Positions 25,832 to 34,902 of a stretch of 64,000 nt of DNA are shown here, piece by piece. The notes below the pieces were generated by a model. It ran no database searches, was not told the origin of the DNA, and saw only the letters and a list, made by a program, of their open reading frames with translations. The translations under genes were made by a program, and so were the position numbers. This DNA comes from Acidipropionibacterium jensenii DSM 20535 (GTDB lineage Bacteria > Actinomycetota > Actinomycetes > Propionibacteriales > Propionibacteriaceae). The first letter of the stretch is position 1. Each line of letters begins with the position of its first letter. The stretch covers positions 124,001 to 188,000 of the forward strand of contig NZ_AUDD01000001.1 in the NCBI RefSeq assembly GCF_000425285.1. The letters run 5' to 3'.

Positions 25832-26455
25832 TCAGCGTCCTCCGGGGGTTCTCGAGGCCCCGGAGCTGAGGGTCGGGTCCAGATCGATGAAACAGGTCGC
25901 CCCCGGGTGCGCCTCCAGCGTCACCGGGTGGCCGACCGCCCCCTCCACCACTCCGCGGTGCAAGGGGCAGACCACCTCGGGGTGATCGGTCGCCAGATCG
26001 ATGAAGGGGCAGTGCCCCAGCGCGATCCGATCGTCGTGGTCCGGATCGGGTGAGGGCGCGAACCCCACCTCGGCCAGCAGTGCCACGACGTCCTGTCCGG
26101 TGAAGTGGCGTCCCCACTCGGCGCCCGCCCGGGCCGCCCGCTCGGGGCCGTCCGACTGCCGGGCCAGGCTGGCCACGAGGACCTCGGCGAGCATCTGGTA
26201 GGACCTCGGGCCCTCGATCGGATCGGGCTCCAGGGTGAACATGGTGCGCGGCCGCCCTCTGGTGGCCCGTCTCTCGCGGCTCACCCGGACCCTGCCCTGG
26301 TTGACCAGACGGTCCAGGTGGAAGCGGGCGGTGGAGGGGTGGAGGCCCAGATCCGCCCCGACCTCACTGGCCGAGGCGGTTCCGCCGCGGCGTCTCAGCG
26401 CCTCGGTGACCCGCCCGGCGGGGGAGTCGGCTCCCGGATCGGTGAGGCTGGTCAT
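25832..26455 (-). CDS. winged-helix regulator with a cysteine-containing C-terminus (COG2345-like)
   Basis: A 207-residue predicted repressor. Residues 12-75 form a winged helix (ASEVGADLGLHPSTARFHLDRL, then the wing RVSRERRATRGRPRTMF). The C-terminal half carries C149, C163 and C188 in a pattern HCPFIDLA, VVCPLHRG and GATCFIDL, reminiscent of the Fe-S-binding SufR-like family, although spacing differs from the canonical SufR arrangement. It is the last gene of the nitrite-reductase operon and its ATG overlaps the reductase stop. A role as an NO- or redox-sensing autoregulator is attractive but inferred. Confidence 0.75.
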   Translation of the reverse strand: MTSLTDPGADSPAGRVTEALRRRGGTASASEVGADLGLHPSTARFHLDRLVNQGRVRVSRERRATRGRPRTMFTLEPDPIEGPRSYQMLAEVLVASLARQSDGPERAARAGAEWGRHFTGQDVVALLAEVGFAPSPDPDHDDRIALGHCPFIDLATDHPEVVCPLHRGVVEGAVGHPVTLEAHPGATCFIDLDPTLSSGASRTPGGR

Positions 26456-29241
26456 GCCGTCACCTCGATGAGTCCCCGGGCCCCTCGCTCCATCTCCACG
26501 AAGGAGTGGTTGACGAAGGTGTACTTCCCGGGCTCGTGGAAGGTCATCTCGACGAATCCTCCCTGGGCGGAGGACAGGTCGAGGGCTTGGGCGCCGCCTC
26601 CCTCGGGGTTGTCGGGGCGCAGCAGGTAGGCGCCCTCCTTGAACACGGTGTCGAACTGGGTGCCGACCACGTGGAAGGAGATGCCGCGGCTGGGTCCGGC
26701 CGCCAGCACCCAGATCCTCACCCGCTCCCCGACCTTCGCCGTCAGCGGGGCGAAGACGTACTGGTTGGCGTGGCCGTTGAACATCGTGAGGTCGGGGGTC
26801 TCGGCGGCGATCTTGTCGGCATTGACCTCGGCCCCGTTGCGGGCGTCGAGGTAGCTCTCCGACTGGACGAGGACGTACTCGCGGTCCGCCGATGCCAGGT
26901 CCCGCGGGGGCACGATGACCGCCCCGAACATCCCGGCGGCGATGTGGGAGCTCATCGGCATCGTCGAGCAGTGGTAGAGCCAGACTCCCGCCCTCGGCAG
27001 GGTGAACCGGTAGTCCAGCGAGGCTCCCGGCGCGATGGTGCGCATGTTCGGGGTGGGGGAGACGATCCCGGCGTGGAAGTCGATGGAGTGGCCCATCGTG
27101 CCCCGGTTGACCAGGTGGACGTTCATGGTGTCGCCGATCCGGGCGTGGATCACCGGCCCCATCACCCGGCCGTTGTAGGTCATCGCGTGGATCGTGGTGG
27201 CCGGTGCCACCTCCTGGACCGACTCGGTGACGGTCAGCGTCATCGGGTGGGTGCGCCCGGGCAGCAGGCTCGGAAGCCGGGCGTCACGGGTGGTGAAGCC
27301 GCGCCCCGGCGCCTGGCTGAGGTCGACCTTGCGGCGTCCGGTGCCGACCGCCGGGGACTCGGATCCCTGGCCGACCGAGGCCCCGTTGACCCTCACCTCC
27401 AGCTCCATCCCCATCGAGCGGTGGCCGACGATGGTGCACCACCCCTGGGTGGCAGCGGTGATCACGCCGGCGTCCACGGTGGCCTTCTGGCCGGGGGAGA
27501 GCCGGGGGGAGTGCGCCCCTCCGGCCAGGTAGAGGTCGTGCACCTGGTCGGGATCGGCGTTGGTCAGCGAGATCACCAGGCGGTTGCCGGCCGGCACGTC
27601 GACCGTGGCGGGGTGGTAGTGCATGTCCTTCATCGTCACCGACACGGTCGTGGTGCGACCGGTGGGGGCGACCGCGGCGGCGCCCGACAGGCCCGGGCCC
27701 GACAGACCGGGCGTGCCGTCCAGCCGCCGGCCCACGGCCACCGCACCCAGGGCGGCGCCCAGGCCGACCATTCCCTCGACGAAGGATCGGCGGCCGGCCG
27801 GGGCGGTTGCCGCGGGGATGGTGGGTCTTGAGGTGGACGTTTCACTCGCGGAACTGGCCTTCTCGTCCTCGCGGGGCTCCGAGGGGTGATGTGGCGAGTG
27901 ATCTGTCGACCCTTCACCCGCCGAACCCGCCACCGGGTGCACCGAACCCGCCGCTCCCGCCCTCTTGGCGCGCAGCAGGGTGACTCCTGTCCTGACCATC
28001 GCCAGCATCGCCGGCAGGAACCCCGCCATCGCGAGGACGGCCAGGCCCAGTCCGATCCGGGAGGTCCATGTCCCGATGGACAGCGCCCAGACCACCAGCC
28101 CCGCGTTGGCGGCGGTGGCGCGCAGCGCTCCCAGGGTGTGCATCTTCGCGTTGGTGGCTCTCACGATGGAGGGCCCGCCGCCCATCACCATCGGCATCAG
28201 GTAGCTCATCGCCCCGATCAGCAGCTGCAGCATGAACCCCAGCACGACCGGCACGGTGAGTGCGGTGATGTCCTCCTGGAGGAGGTGGTCGCGCCGGGTC
28301 AGCAGAGTCCACGCCAGCCAGCACAGCCACACCGCCAGCCAGCAGATAGCCGCCGCCATCGAGTAGCCGGGGAAGTCGCGCGGCGGTTTGCGGGAGGCGC
28401 AGCGGACCATGTCGACGCCGACGATGATGACGGCGACCAGTTCGATCAGCACCCCGGCGGCGGTCAGCCACCACCATCCGCCCAGGGATCCGGTGGCCAC
28501 CGCCAGGACGGCGGCGATCATGATGACCAGGGCGATCCGGCCGTGCCGGTCCTGCCGGGGGGCCATCGGGGTGCGGAGCACCGTGGGCCACAGGGTCACC
28601 AGGGTGCCTACCGCCGTCATCGCGACGAAGCCGAGGATGTTGACCCCCTGGTGGGCCAGCAGGAGTCGGGTCCGCCAGGGTTCGGCGGGGGAGAAGGCCA
28701 TGATGGCCCCGAAGACGGCACCGACCGGGAGCAGACATGCCGCCGTCGAGTAGAACCGGACGGTCGCGTCGAACCGTCCCGGCAGTGCCCGGCGCACCTG
28801 CAGACCCAGGTCGATCGCGTACCAGCACATCGCCAGCCCGACCACGGTGGCGCCGGCCACCACGACCCACGGCCAGGCACCCACCATGCCTACGCAGCAG
28901 GCCAGCACGCCGACATTGAGCGCGTTGATGCGGATCACCTGGCGACGCCGGTCGGGTTCGCCGAGTCGTTCGTGGAGGATCGACTCGGTGAAGTACTGGC
29001 CCCACACCAGGATCGAGGTGGTTGCCACCCCGAGGGTCACCATGTGCACCAGCAGCCAGCGGGACTGCGGGATCCAGTGTCCGGCGATGAGCACCACCAC
29101 CAGACCCATCAGCCACAGCGAGACCGGCCGGGAGGCCTTGCGGTGCCAGGCGCTCCTGCCGGTCCGGGGCGGCCGTGCGCCGGAGGTGCCGCCGGGGGCG
29201 CTCCCCGGTGCGTCGGCGGGACGGGGGCTGATCTCAGGCAT
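26452..29241 (-). CDS. nirK: copper nitrite reductase fused to a membrane domain and a cupredoxin
   Basis: A 929-residue protein in three parts. Residues about 40-420 hold roughly ten to twelve membrane helices, histidine-rich and NnrS-like in style. After a low-complexity linker and one more helix, residues 530-620 form a cupredoxin with type-1 copper ligands H568, C602, H607 and M610 or M612. Residues 640-929 form the two NirK domains: H718, D721, H723, H757-C758, H766, M771, H857 and H912 supply the type-1 and type-2 copper ligands and the catalytic Asp/His. It should reduce nitrite to NO outside the membrane, with electrons passing through the fused cupredoxin. AGGAGGT precedes the ATG, and the start overlaps the upstream gene by 8 bases. 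Confidence 0.88.
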   Translation of the reverse strand: MPEISPRPADAPGSAPGGTSGARPPRTGRSAWHRKASRPVSLWLMGLVVVLIAGHWIPQSRWLLVHMVTLGVATTSILVWGQYFTESILHERLGEPDRRRQVIRINALNVGVLACCVGMVGAWPWVVVAGATVVGLAMCWYAIDLGLQVRRALPGRFDATVRFYSTAACLLPVGAVFGAIMAFSPAEPWRTRLLLAHQGVNILGFVAMTAVGTLVTLWPTVLRTPMAPRQDRHGRIALVIMIAAVLAVATGSLGGWWWLTAAGVLIELVAVIIVGVDMVRCASRKPPRDFPGYSMAAAICWLAVWLCWLAWTLLTRRDHLLQEDITALTVPVVLGFMLQLLIGAMSYLMPMVMGGGPSIVRATNAKMHTLGALRATAANAGLVVWALSIGTWTSRIGLGLAVLAMAGFLPAMLAMVRTGVTLLRAKRAGAAGSVHPVAGSAGEGSTDHSPHHPSEPREDEKASSASETSTSRPTIPAATAPAGRRSFVEGMVGLGAALGAVAVGRRLDGTPGLSGPGLSGAAAVAPTGRTTTVSVTMKDMHYHPATVDVPAGNRLVISLTNADPDQVHDLYLAGGAHSPRLSPGQKATVDAGVITAATQGWCTIVGHRSMGMELEVRVNGASVGQGSESPAVGTGRRKVDLSQAPGRGFTTRDARLPSLLPGRTHPMTLTVTESVQEVAPATTIHAMTYNGRVMGPVIHARIGDTMNVHLVNRGTMGHSIDFHAGIVSPTPNMRTIAPGASLDYRFTLPRAGVWLYHCSTMPMSSHIAAGMFGAVIVPPRDLASADREYVLVQSESYLDARNGAEVNADKIAAETPDLTMFNGHANQYVFAPLTAKVGERVRIWVLAAGPSRGISFHVVGTQFDTVFKEGAYLLRPDNPEGGGAQALDLSSAQGGFVEMTFHEPGKYTFVNHSFVEMERGARGLIEVTA

Positions 29242-30304
29242 GGGACCTCCTGGAACGGACATGGGTGACGACGACCGCGATGAGACTGAGCAGCGCGATG
29301 ACATTGAGCGAGCCGCCGAGCTGGACGGCGAGCGGGCGGTCCAGGCCGTCGCCGACGCCCAGACGCAGGACGAGGGAGACCTCCAGCAGGACCGCGGGCA
29401 GCCAGAACCACCCCGACCAGTCGAGCCGGACGCGCAGCACCGAGGGAAGGATGATCGGGGCGTGGCCGAGGATCATGCCCATCACGAAGCCGAGGAAGAC
29501 GGCGTGGACGGCTGCATCGTAGCCGGGTCCGGACTCCAGCGGGCCGGCCACCAGCCAGATGATCCCGGCGACCGTCAGCCACAGGTAGCCGATCATCAGC
29601 ATTCCGCCGATGAAGGCCGCCTGGCCGCCGCGGCGGATCCCCGCCCGGGCGACGTCGTTGCGGACCAGCCACACCGACATCACCACCAGGACCGCGCCGA
29701 ACAGCGGCCAGCCGAGGGCGGGGGAGGCCACCTGGACGAGCAAGGCGGCGAGCAGGGCCATCGCGCAGCCCGGCAGGAACCGGTTGCGCATCATGGTGAG
29801 CCGGGACAGCTCGAGTCGCTCCCCGAGGATGGTGAGCACCAGGTAGGAGGACAGCCAGCCGATCGTCGAGGCGACGGTGGCTCCGCTCAGCAGCAGCAGG
29901 GCCGCCCCGCAGGCGCACAGCGCGCCGGCCGCCTGGATGACGGTGGCGTCGTCGCGACTGCGTCTCCACAGCGGCAGGTAGAGGGCGAGCAGGCCGATCT
30001 GGGCGGCCGCCAGGAAGCTCAGTCCGAAGGGCACCGGCGCCGGGCTGGCGAGCAGCACCGCCCCCAGGCCCGAGGACAGCGGGACGAGGTATCCGGCCCG
30101 GTGGTTCAGCGCGACGGCCCGTTCCAGGCAGATGACGGTGCCGATGAATCCCAGCGTCATGAAGGGGCCGTGCCACAGCGCCAGCCGTGACGAGAGCACC
30201 GGGGACCACACCCCCAGCAGGATGAGGGCGCCGTCCAGCCCGCACAGGAGGCCGATTCCGGCGCCGACCATGAGCCATGCTCGATGGCGGCTGAGGGTGG
30301 ACAC
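29234..30304 (-). CDS. polytopic membrane protein of the nitrite-reductase operon
   Basis: A 356-residue integral membrane protein with about ten to twelve helices and several membrane-embedded histidines (ALWHGPFMTLG, DAAVHAVFLGFVMGMILGHAPI). The pattern recalls NnrS-like heme/copper membrane proteins that accompany denitrification genes, and it echoes the N-terminal domain of the next gene. A GTG start with AAAAGGAG upstream is chosen. It is the first gene of the three-gene operon ending in the winged-helix regulator. Function in NO tolerance or quinol-to-reductase electron transfer is inferred from context only. Confidence 0.72.
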   Translation of the reverse strand: MSTLSRHRAWLMVGAGIGLLCGLDGALILLGVWSPVLSSRLALWHGPFMTLGFIGTVICLERAVALNHRAGYLVPLSSGLGAVLLASPAPVPFGLSFLAAAQIGLLALYLPLWRRSRDDATVIQAAGALCACGAALLLLSGATVASTIGWLSSYLVLTILGERLELSRLTMMRNRFLPGCAMALLAALLVQVASPALGWPLFGAVLVVMSVWLVRNDVARAGIRRGGQAAFIGGMLMIGYLWLTVAGIIWLVAGPLESGPGYDAAVHAVFLGFVMGMILGHAPIILPSVLRVRLDWSGWFWLPAVLLEVSLVLRLGVGDGLDRPLAVQLGGSLNVIALLSLIAVVVTHVRSRRSHA

Positions 30305-30528
30305 CGGTTCTCCTTTTCGCTGACCGACTCGTCACAAAATATCACCGCCGACAAGCGCCGACGCCACGGGATCGACACGCCGGACCCGGGCCGGTCCGGT
30401 GGGCACGGAATAGTCGGCGGCGACCCTGTGTTACAACTGGGTGAGAACGACAACAGGTCAGGGCGGCCGCGCCGAGCAGGTGCAGGTCGTCAGGACCCCC
30501 ACAGATGTCCAAGACAAGGAGATCGTCA

Positions 30529-31059
30529 ATGACTCAGCAGAGCATCACTGTCCCGCAGCCCGCCGGTGACACCCAGACCCATCTGGAGAACGCAGAGCAC
30601 GGCTTCGTGGCCTCGAAGGACCTGAGCGACAACCTGCAGAAGGTTCTCGTCGACATGATTGCCCTGAGCCTGGTCGGCAAGCAGGCTCACTGGAATGTCG
30701 TGGGGTCGAGCTTCCGCAGCCTCCACCTCAACCTGGATGACGTCGTCGCCATCGCCCGCGACGCCTCCGACGAGGTCGCCGAGCGGATGCGCGCCCTGCA
30801 CGCCACCCCGGACGGCCGTCCCTCCGTCGTCGCCGCTCGCACCTCGATCGCCCAGTTCCCCCAGGGCGAGGTCGACAGCCACGACGCCATCGACCTGGTC
30901 GTGGCCGCCGTCGAGTCTGTGACCGGCACGATGCGCGAGGTTCATGACGCCGTCGACAAGGCGGACCCGACCTCGGCCGACATCCTGCACGGCTACATCC
31001 AGAAGCTCGAGCAGCAGGCCTGGTTCATCAGCTCCGAGACCCGCTCGCCGAGGAACTGA
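30529..31059 (+). CDS. dps: Dps-family ferritin-like DNA-protection protein
   Basis: A 176-residue four-helix protein that oxidises Fe(II) and coats DNA under stress or starvation. The inter-subunit ferroxidase ligands are recognisable: H54 in KQAHWNVVG, H66 and D70 in RSLHLNLDD, and E82/E85 in SDEVAERM. The ATG at 30529 has AAGGAG eight bases upstream. The gene is divergent from the nitrite-reductase operon across about 220 bases and ends with a strong hairpin. Adjacency to the NO-generating operon may reflect shared stress control; I could not identify an OxyR or Fur site by eye. Confidence 0.93.
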   Translation: MTQQSITVPQPAGDTQTHLENAEHGFVASKDLSDNLQKVLVDMIALSLVGKQAHWNVVGSSFRSLHLNLDDVVAIARDASDEVAERMRALHATPDGRPSVVAARTSIAQFPQGEVDSHDAIDLVVAAVESVTGTMREVHDAVDKADPTSADILHGYIQKLEQQAWFISSETRSPRN

Positions 31060-31088
31060 TCACCGCGCTGAGGCGCTGACAGAACGAA

Positions 31089-31123
31089 GGGGCGCCGCCG
31101 GACCTGAGGTCCGGCGGCGCCCC
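31089..31123. terminator. strong hairpin between dps and the GNAT gene
   Basis: GGGGCGCCGCCGGACCT (31089-31105) pairs exactly with 31107-31123. In the folded form the loop is about five bases (CTGAG). It lies 29 bases after dps and 4 bases after the convergent GNAT stop, so it can serve both. Confidence 0.85.
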
Positions 31124-31127
31124 TGTC

Positions 31128-31418
31128 TCAACTCTGGTGCACCAGGTCGGCGTAGTCGGGGTGGCGCTGGATCCACTTCTCGACGTAGGGGCAGGTCGGC
31201 GTCACCGTCAGCCCGCCGCGCGCGCGGATGTCGTCGAGGCCGTGTCGGACCAGGGCCCCTGCGACCCCCTTCCCCTCGTACTGGGAGAAGACCTTGGTGT
31301 GGGGCAGGTCGACGACCTCCCCGTCCTGCTCGTAGACCAGGTATCCGGCGAGTTCGCCGTCGAGGTGCGCCTCGTAGCGGTGCTCAGCGGTGTTGTCGGT
31401 GATGGTGGGCTCGGCCAT
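31128..31418 (-). CDS. short GNAT-fold N-acetyltransferase (YjdJ/COG2388 type)
   Basis: A 96-residue minimal GNAT. It has the acetyl-CoA loop EGKGVAGALVRHGLDDIRARG and the family's ending TPTCPYVEKWIQRHPDYADLV. Length and order fit the small COG2388 acetyltransferases, whose acceptors are unknown. The ATG at 31418 is preceded by GAGGAGG; an open stretch upstream lacks support. It is transcribed from the same strand as the protease upstream but with a 67-base gap. Confidence 0.88.
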   Translation of the reverse strand: MAEPTITDNTAEHRYEAHLDGELAGYLVYEQDGEVVDLPHTKVFSQYEGKGVAGALVRHGLDDIRARGGLTVTPTCPYVEKWIQRHPDYADLVHQS

Positions 31419-31485
31419 GGGTCCTCCTCGGTGATGACGGCATGCTGCTGCTCCGCCTCCACGGTACGTCGCCTCGCCGGGGGCC

Positions 31486-32619
31486 TCAGAGCAGCGTGAC
31501 GGGAGTGCTGTGACTCTGGCCGTCCCTGGTGTAGCTGACCTTGACGACGGCACCGGCCCTCTTGCGAACCGTCGCGATGACGAGGTCCTCGAAGGACCGG
31601 GCCTTCTGGCCGTCGAACTCGGTGATCACATCGCCGGCCTTGAGGCCGGCCCTGGCCGCCGCGCCGTTGGCCACCACCGCGTTGACGTAGAGGCCGCCGG
31701 AGCCCGCTGCGGAACTGACGTCGAGCGGGACGACCGAGATCCCGAACGATCCCGGGGTGAAGGAACCGGAGCTGAGAATCTCCTTGGACACCGCCATCGC
31801 GGTGTTGACCGGGATGGCGAATCCCAGTCCGACGCTTCCCCCTCCGGCCGCGCCCTCGGCGGTGGGCACGGTGGCGATCGCCGTGTTGACGCCGGTGAGG
31901 CGCCCGTCGCAGTCCACCAGCGGCCCTCCCGAGTTGCCGGGGTTGATCGAGGCATCGGTCTGGATGACATCGGACAGGAAGGCACTCAACTCCCCCGAGG
32001 CGTCCGGAAGGGGCATCTGACGTCCCAGAGCGCTGATGATGCCGCGGGTCACCGATCCCGACAGCCCGAGCGGGGCGCCCAGGGCGACGGTCGGCTGGCC
32101 GACATTGAGCTTCGAGGAGTCGGCCGTGTCGATCACGGTGTCCTTGTCGGGGGCGGTCCGGATCACCGCCAGATCCAGCCGCGGCACACGTCCGACGAGT
32201 GTGGCGGGGGACTGGACGCCGTTGGAGCGCAGCACCGTCATCTTCGCGCCCTTGGCGGCCTCGGCGATGACGTGATCGTTGGTGAGGATGTGGCCCTGGT
32301 CGTCGATGAACTCCCCGGTGCCGTTTCCGGACTGGCCGGAGGGGGAGGTGAGATGGATGGTGACGACGCTGGGAAGGACCTTCTTCGCGATCACCACCGC
32401 ATTGCAGTCGTTCGTACCGGCCGCCGAGGTCGCAGCGGAGGACGAGGATGCGGACGGCCCCGCGGAGCGGTTCGCCAGAGCCGCCCACAGGGCCGCCCCT
32501 GAGGCGATCAGGGAGAGGACCAGCAGACCGGCCATCACGGCCAGGACGGCCGGGGTGACCTCGAACCTCCTGCCCGACGATGCAGGGGACTTCCTGCCAT
32601 GAGCGTTCGCGCCGGTCAT
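31486..32619 (-). CDS. HtrA-like serine protease with PDZ domain (S1C family)
   Basis: A 377-residue membrane-anchored protease: cytoplasmic tail, one helix (residues 23-46), a Ser-rich linker, a trypsin-fold domain with the catalytic triad H116 (TNDHV), D149 (RLDLAV) and S230 (NPGNSGGPL), then a PDZ domain from about 285 to 377 (GAAARAGLKAGDVITEFDGQ). It should act on misfolded proteins outside the membrane. The plan matches mycobacterial PepD/HtrA, which is controlled by MprAB; an MprAB-like pair is present at 45.6-47.7 kb. Confidence 0.92.
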   Translation of the reverse strand: MTGANAHGRKSPASSGRRFEVTPAVLAVMAGLLVLSLIASGAALWAALANRSAGPSASSSSAATSAAGTNDCNAVVIAKKVLPSVVTIHLTSPSGQSGNGTGEFIDDQGHILTNDHVIAEAAKGAKMTVLRSNGVQSPATLVGRVPRLDLAVIRTAPDKDTVIDTADSSKLNVGQPTVALGAPLGLSGSVTRGIISALGRQMPLPDASGELSAFLSDVIQTDASINPGNSGGPLVDCDGRLTGVNTAIATVPTAEGAAGGGSVGLGFAIPVNTAMAVSKEILSSGSFTPGSFGISVVPLDVSSAAGSGGLYVNAVVANGAAARAGLKAGDVITEFDGQKARSFEDLVIATVRKRAGAVVKVSYTRDGQSHSTPVTLL

Positions 32620-32661
32620 TGCTGCTCCTCTCCCGACCCGGTCAGGGACGGCGGTGGTGTC

Positions 32662-33213
32662 TCAGGCCTTCTTCTTGGAGAAGATCGCTCGGAAGGCGTT
32701 GAGGAGTCCGAGGACCACCAGCGAGATGCCGAGCAGCCACCACAGGAAGACGGCCCCCCACAGCGGGCTGGAGACCAGGGAGATTCCGGCCAGGATCGAG
32801 ATGACCGCGAAGATGATGTTCCATGCGGAGGACTCGCCGGTGCTCAGCACGAACAGCGCGACAAAACCCTCCATCATCCACATGACGCCGATCATCACGG
32901 CAACGAAGAGGGCCAGGAAGACGGCCGTCCTGCTGAGCTGGCCGAAGGCGAAGCAGCCGGCGATGACGTAGAGCAGACCGAGCAGGCCGTGACCGATGCG
33001 GCCACCCGTTCCCAGGCTCTTGCCAACGACGGCACCGATGACATAGACGAGCCCGGCGAGGACGGCGTAGATGGCCATGACGACCGTGATCGCCTTCCAC
33101 GCGTGACCCGGCCAGACAAGAATTGCAACACCCGAAAGGGCTGCCAACAATCCCGCGACAGCGATGAATCGCCGGGTGCCCTCGCCCAGACCGCTGGTAT
33201 AAGTTTCTGACAT
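32662..33213 (-). CDS. HdeD-like (DUF308) membrane protein
   Basis: A 183-residue protein with six hydrophobic helices arranged as three repeated pairs, characteristic of DUF308/HdeD. Gly and Trp are placed as in the family (VMWMMEGFVALF, SPLWGAVFLWWLLGISLVVLG). The ATG at 33213 has GAAGGA ten bases upstream. It ends 42 bases upstream of the protease gene on the same strand and might be part of one stress regulon. HdeD proteins are linked to acid stress in enterics; the role here is unknown. Confidence 0.8.
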   Translation of the reverse strand: MSETYTSGLGEGTRRFIAVAGLLAALSGVAILVWPGHAWKAITVVMAIYAVLAGLVYVIGAVVGKSLGTGGRIGHGLLGLLYVIAGCFAFGQLSRTAVFLALFVAVMIGVMWMMEGFVALFVLSTGESSAWNIIFAVISILAGISLVSSPLWGAVFLWWLLGISLVVLGLLNAFRAIFSKKKA

Positions 33214-33388
33214 TTGCGTATCCTTCACTGAACAGGGCGAATTGTCACCGACGGGTGGCTCGCCACATTGTATCCTAGGGGAACGTTCTCTGGTAGGAAA
33301 AATCTTACGTTTCCCGGGTGTCGGGAGAACATCTGCAGCTGAGTAATCGGTGAGAAAAACTCAGGAGTGCGTCCGGGGATCACCTCGG

Positions 33389-34750
33389 TCAGGACCGTGC
33401 CGTGAAGAGGTCGAAGTCCGACTCGGAGAGCTTCGCGTAGTCCAGCGACCAGGACAGGATCGCCTCGGTGAGTTTCTTCCCGTGACCTGCGAATCCGAGA
33501 ATCTCCACTGCCTCGGGGGACTGGGCGTGGGCTCGGGCCAGTACCCGGCCGCAGGCGGTCCCGTACTGGTTGAAGGGTTCGTTCTTGAGGGTGTCCATGT
33601 CGATGTTGCCCTTCATGTCGTGGAACTGGCGCACGTAGTAGCCCCGGGAGCCCTGGTCGATGTAGCCCAGAAAGGGATCGGAGAGTCCCTGGAGGATGCG
33701 CTGCAGGCCGACGACGCGGGCGCCCTGCCCCCTGGAGGTCATCGTGTCCTGGAGTGCGGGCGGCTGGGCGATGCCGCCGTACTGCTCCAGCACGCTTCGG
33801 CCGGCCTCCTTCACCTGGAGGACCTGGTGGTGGCCGTCGCCGTCCTCGAACAGTGCCAGGAAGCACCGGGTCCCCACGCTGCCGACCCCCACCACCCGCC
33901 GTGCCACGTCGGCCAGCCTGTAGTGGAGCATCAGCAGGTGGATGTCCTCGCTGGCCGAGTCCTGGTACTGCCTCAGACCGTCGGCCACCGCGGCGGCCGC
34001 GGCGTCATCGATCGGGGTGAGCACCGGAGGCTGTTCGATGAATCGCCGGTGGCCGTCCTTCGCCACGGCCGTCAGCCGTCTCACGACGCGGGCGCTGGTG
34101 CGCTTCTCGGCATCCCCGATTGCGTCCTTGAGCACCTCGCGGGACCTCTTGCTCAGCTGGCTGACATGCTGCTCGGCGTCGAAGTGGGTGAAGTAGCGCT
34201 CGGTCGGGCTGGTGTGAACCGCGGCCCGCAGGGCGTCGAGATAGCTGGCGATGGTGTCGACCGCGGTCTGGCGCACCACTGCCTTCTTCCGCGACGTCGA
34301 CCGGCCGGCGATGACGATGCTCGCCACCAGGCGCTTGAGATCCCACTCCCATGGTGCCCAGGCGGACTCGTCGAAGTCGTTGAGATCGAAGACCAGGCTG
34401 CGCTGGGGGGAGGCGTAGAAGCCGAAGTTGCTGACGTGGGCGTCTCCACAGGAGGCCACCAGGATGCCGCTGTGGGGAGTTCTGGCGAGATCGGAGGCCA
34501 TCAGGGCCGCCGTGCCGCGGTAGAAGGTGAACGGGCTGACGCTCATCCGTTCGGTGCGCAGCGGCACCAGGGACTGCAGGCGATCCTCATTCTGCTCGGA
34601 GAGGATGCCGATCGGGTCGCGATCGGTGGTGCTCAGCTGTGCGACGCCGTCCCAGGTGGTGCTCTCCCGTGCTTCCCGGCCCCGGTGGATCCGATCGTCG
34701 AAGGAGGGGGGAGGGGTGGGGGTGAATGCTGGTGACACAACCTTGCTCAT
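33389..34750 (-). CDS. DUF2252-family protein
   Basis: A 453-residue cytoplasmic protein of the DUF2252 family, which has a kinase-like fold. Hallmarks are FTFYRGTAALMASDLA, SCGDAHVSNFGFYASPQRSLVFDLNDFDE with the WEWDLKRLVAS segment, and the late RQFHDMKGNIDMDTL. These resemble the catalytic and metal-binding parts of aminoglycoside-phosphotransferase-like enzymes, but no activity is established. The ATG at 34750 is chosen with GGTGG 12 bases upstream; the next ATG at 34762 is possible. It is divergent from the small membrane protein that follows. Confidence 0.85.
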   Translation of the reverse strand: MSKVVSPAFTPTPPPSFDDRIHRGREARESTTWDGVAQLSTTDRDPIGILSEQNEDRLQSLVPLRTERMSVSPFTFYRGTAALMASDLARTPHSGILVASCGDAHVSNFGFYASPQRSLVFDLNDFDESAWAPWEWDLKRLVASIVIAGRSTSRKKAVVRQTAVDTIASYLDALRAAVHTSPTERYFTHFDAEQHVSQLSKRSREVLKDAIGDAEKRTSARVVRRLTAVAKDGHRRFIEQPPVLTPIDDAAAAAVADGLRQYQDSASEDIHLLMLHYRLADVARRVVGVGSVGTRCFLALFEDGDGHHQVLQVKEAGRSVLEQYGGIAQPPALQDTMTSRGQGARVVGLQRILQGLSDPFLGYIDQGSRGYYVRQFHDMKGNIDMDTLKNEPFNQYGTACGRVLARAHAQSPEAVEILGFAGHGKKLTEAILSWSLDYAKLSESDFDLFTARS

Positions 34751-34902
34751 GGAAAAGATCATCCACCGGCGTTGTCGTCGTCACCAACCCGCGCGCCGCA
34801 ATCCCTCACAAATGGGGGCACCGGGTGGGGCATCATGGGAGTACACGGAATCGCGGGTCGAGTGCCGGCCGTGATTCACCATGTCGCAGAGAGCGAGCCG
34901 TC

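Noticed and set aside
30305-30528. FNR or CRP site in the nirK/dps divergent region
   Set aside because: TGTGA and TCA-like half-sites are present but spaced by eight bases rather than six, so the match is too weak to call.
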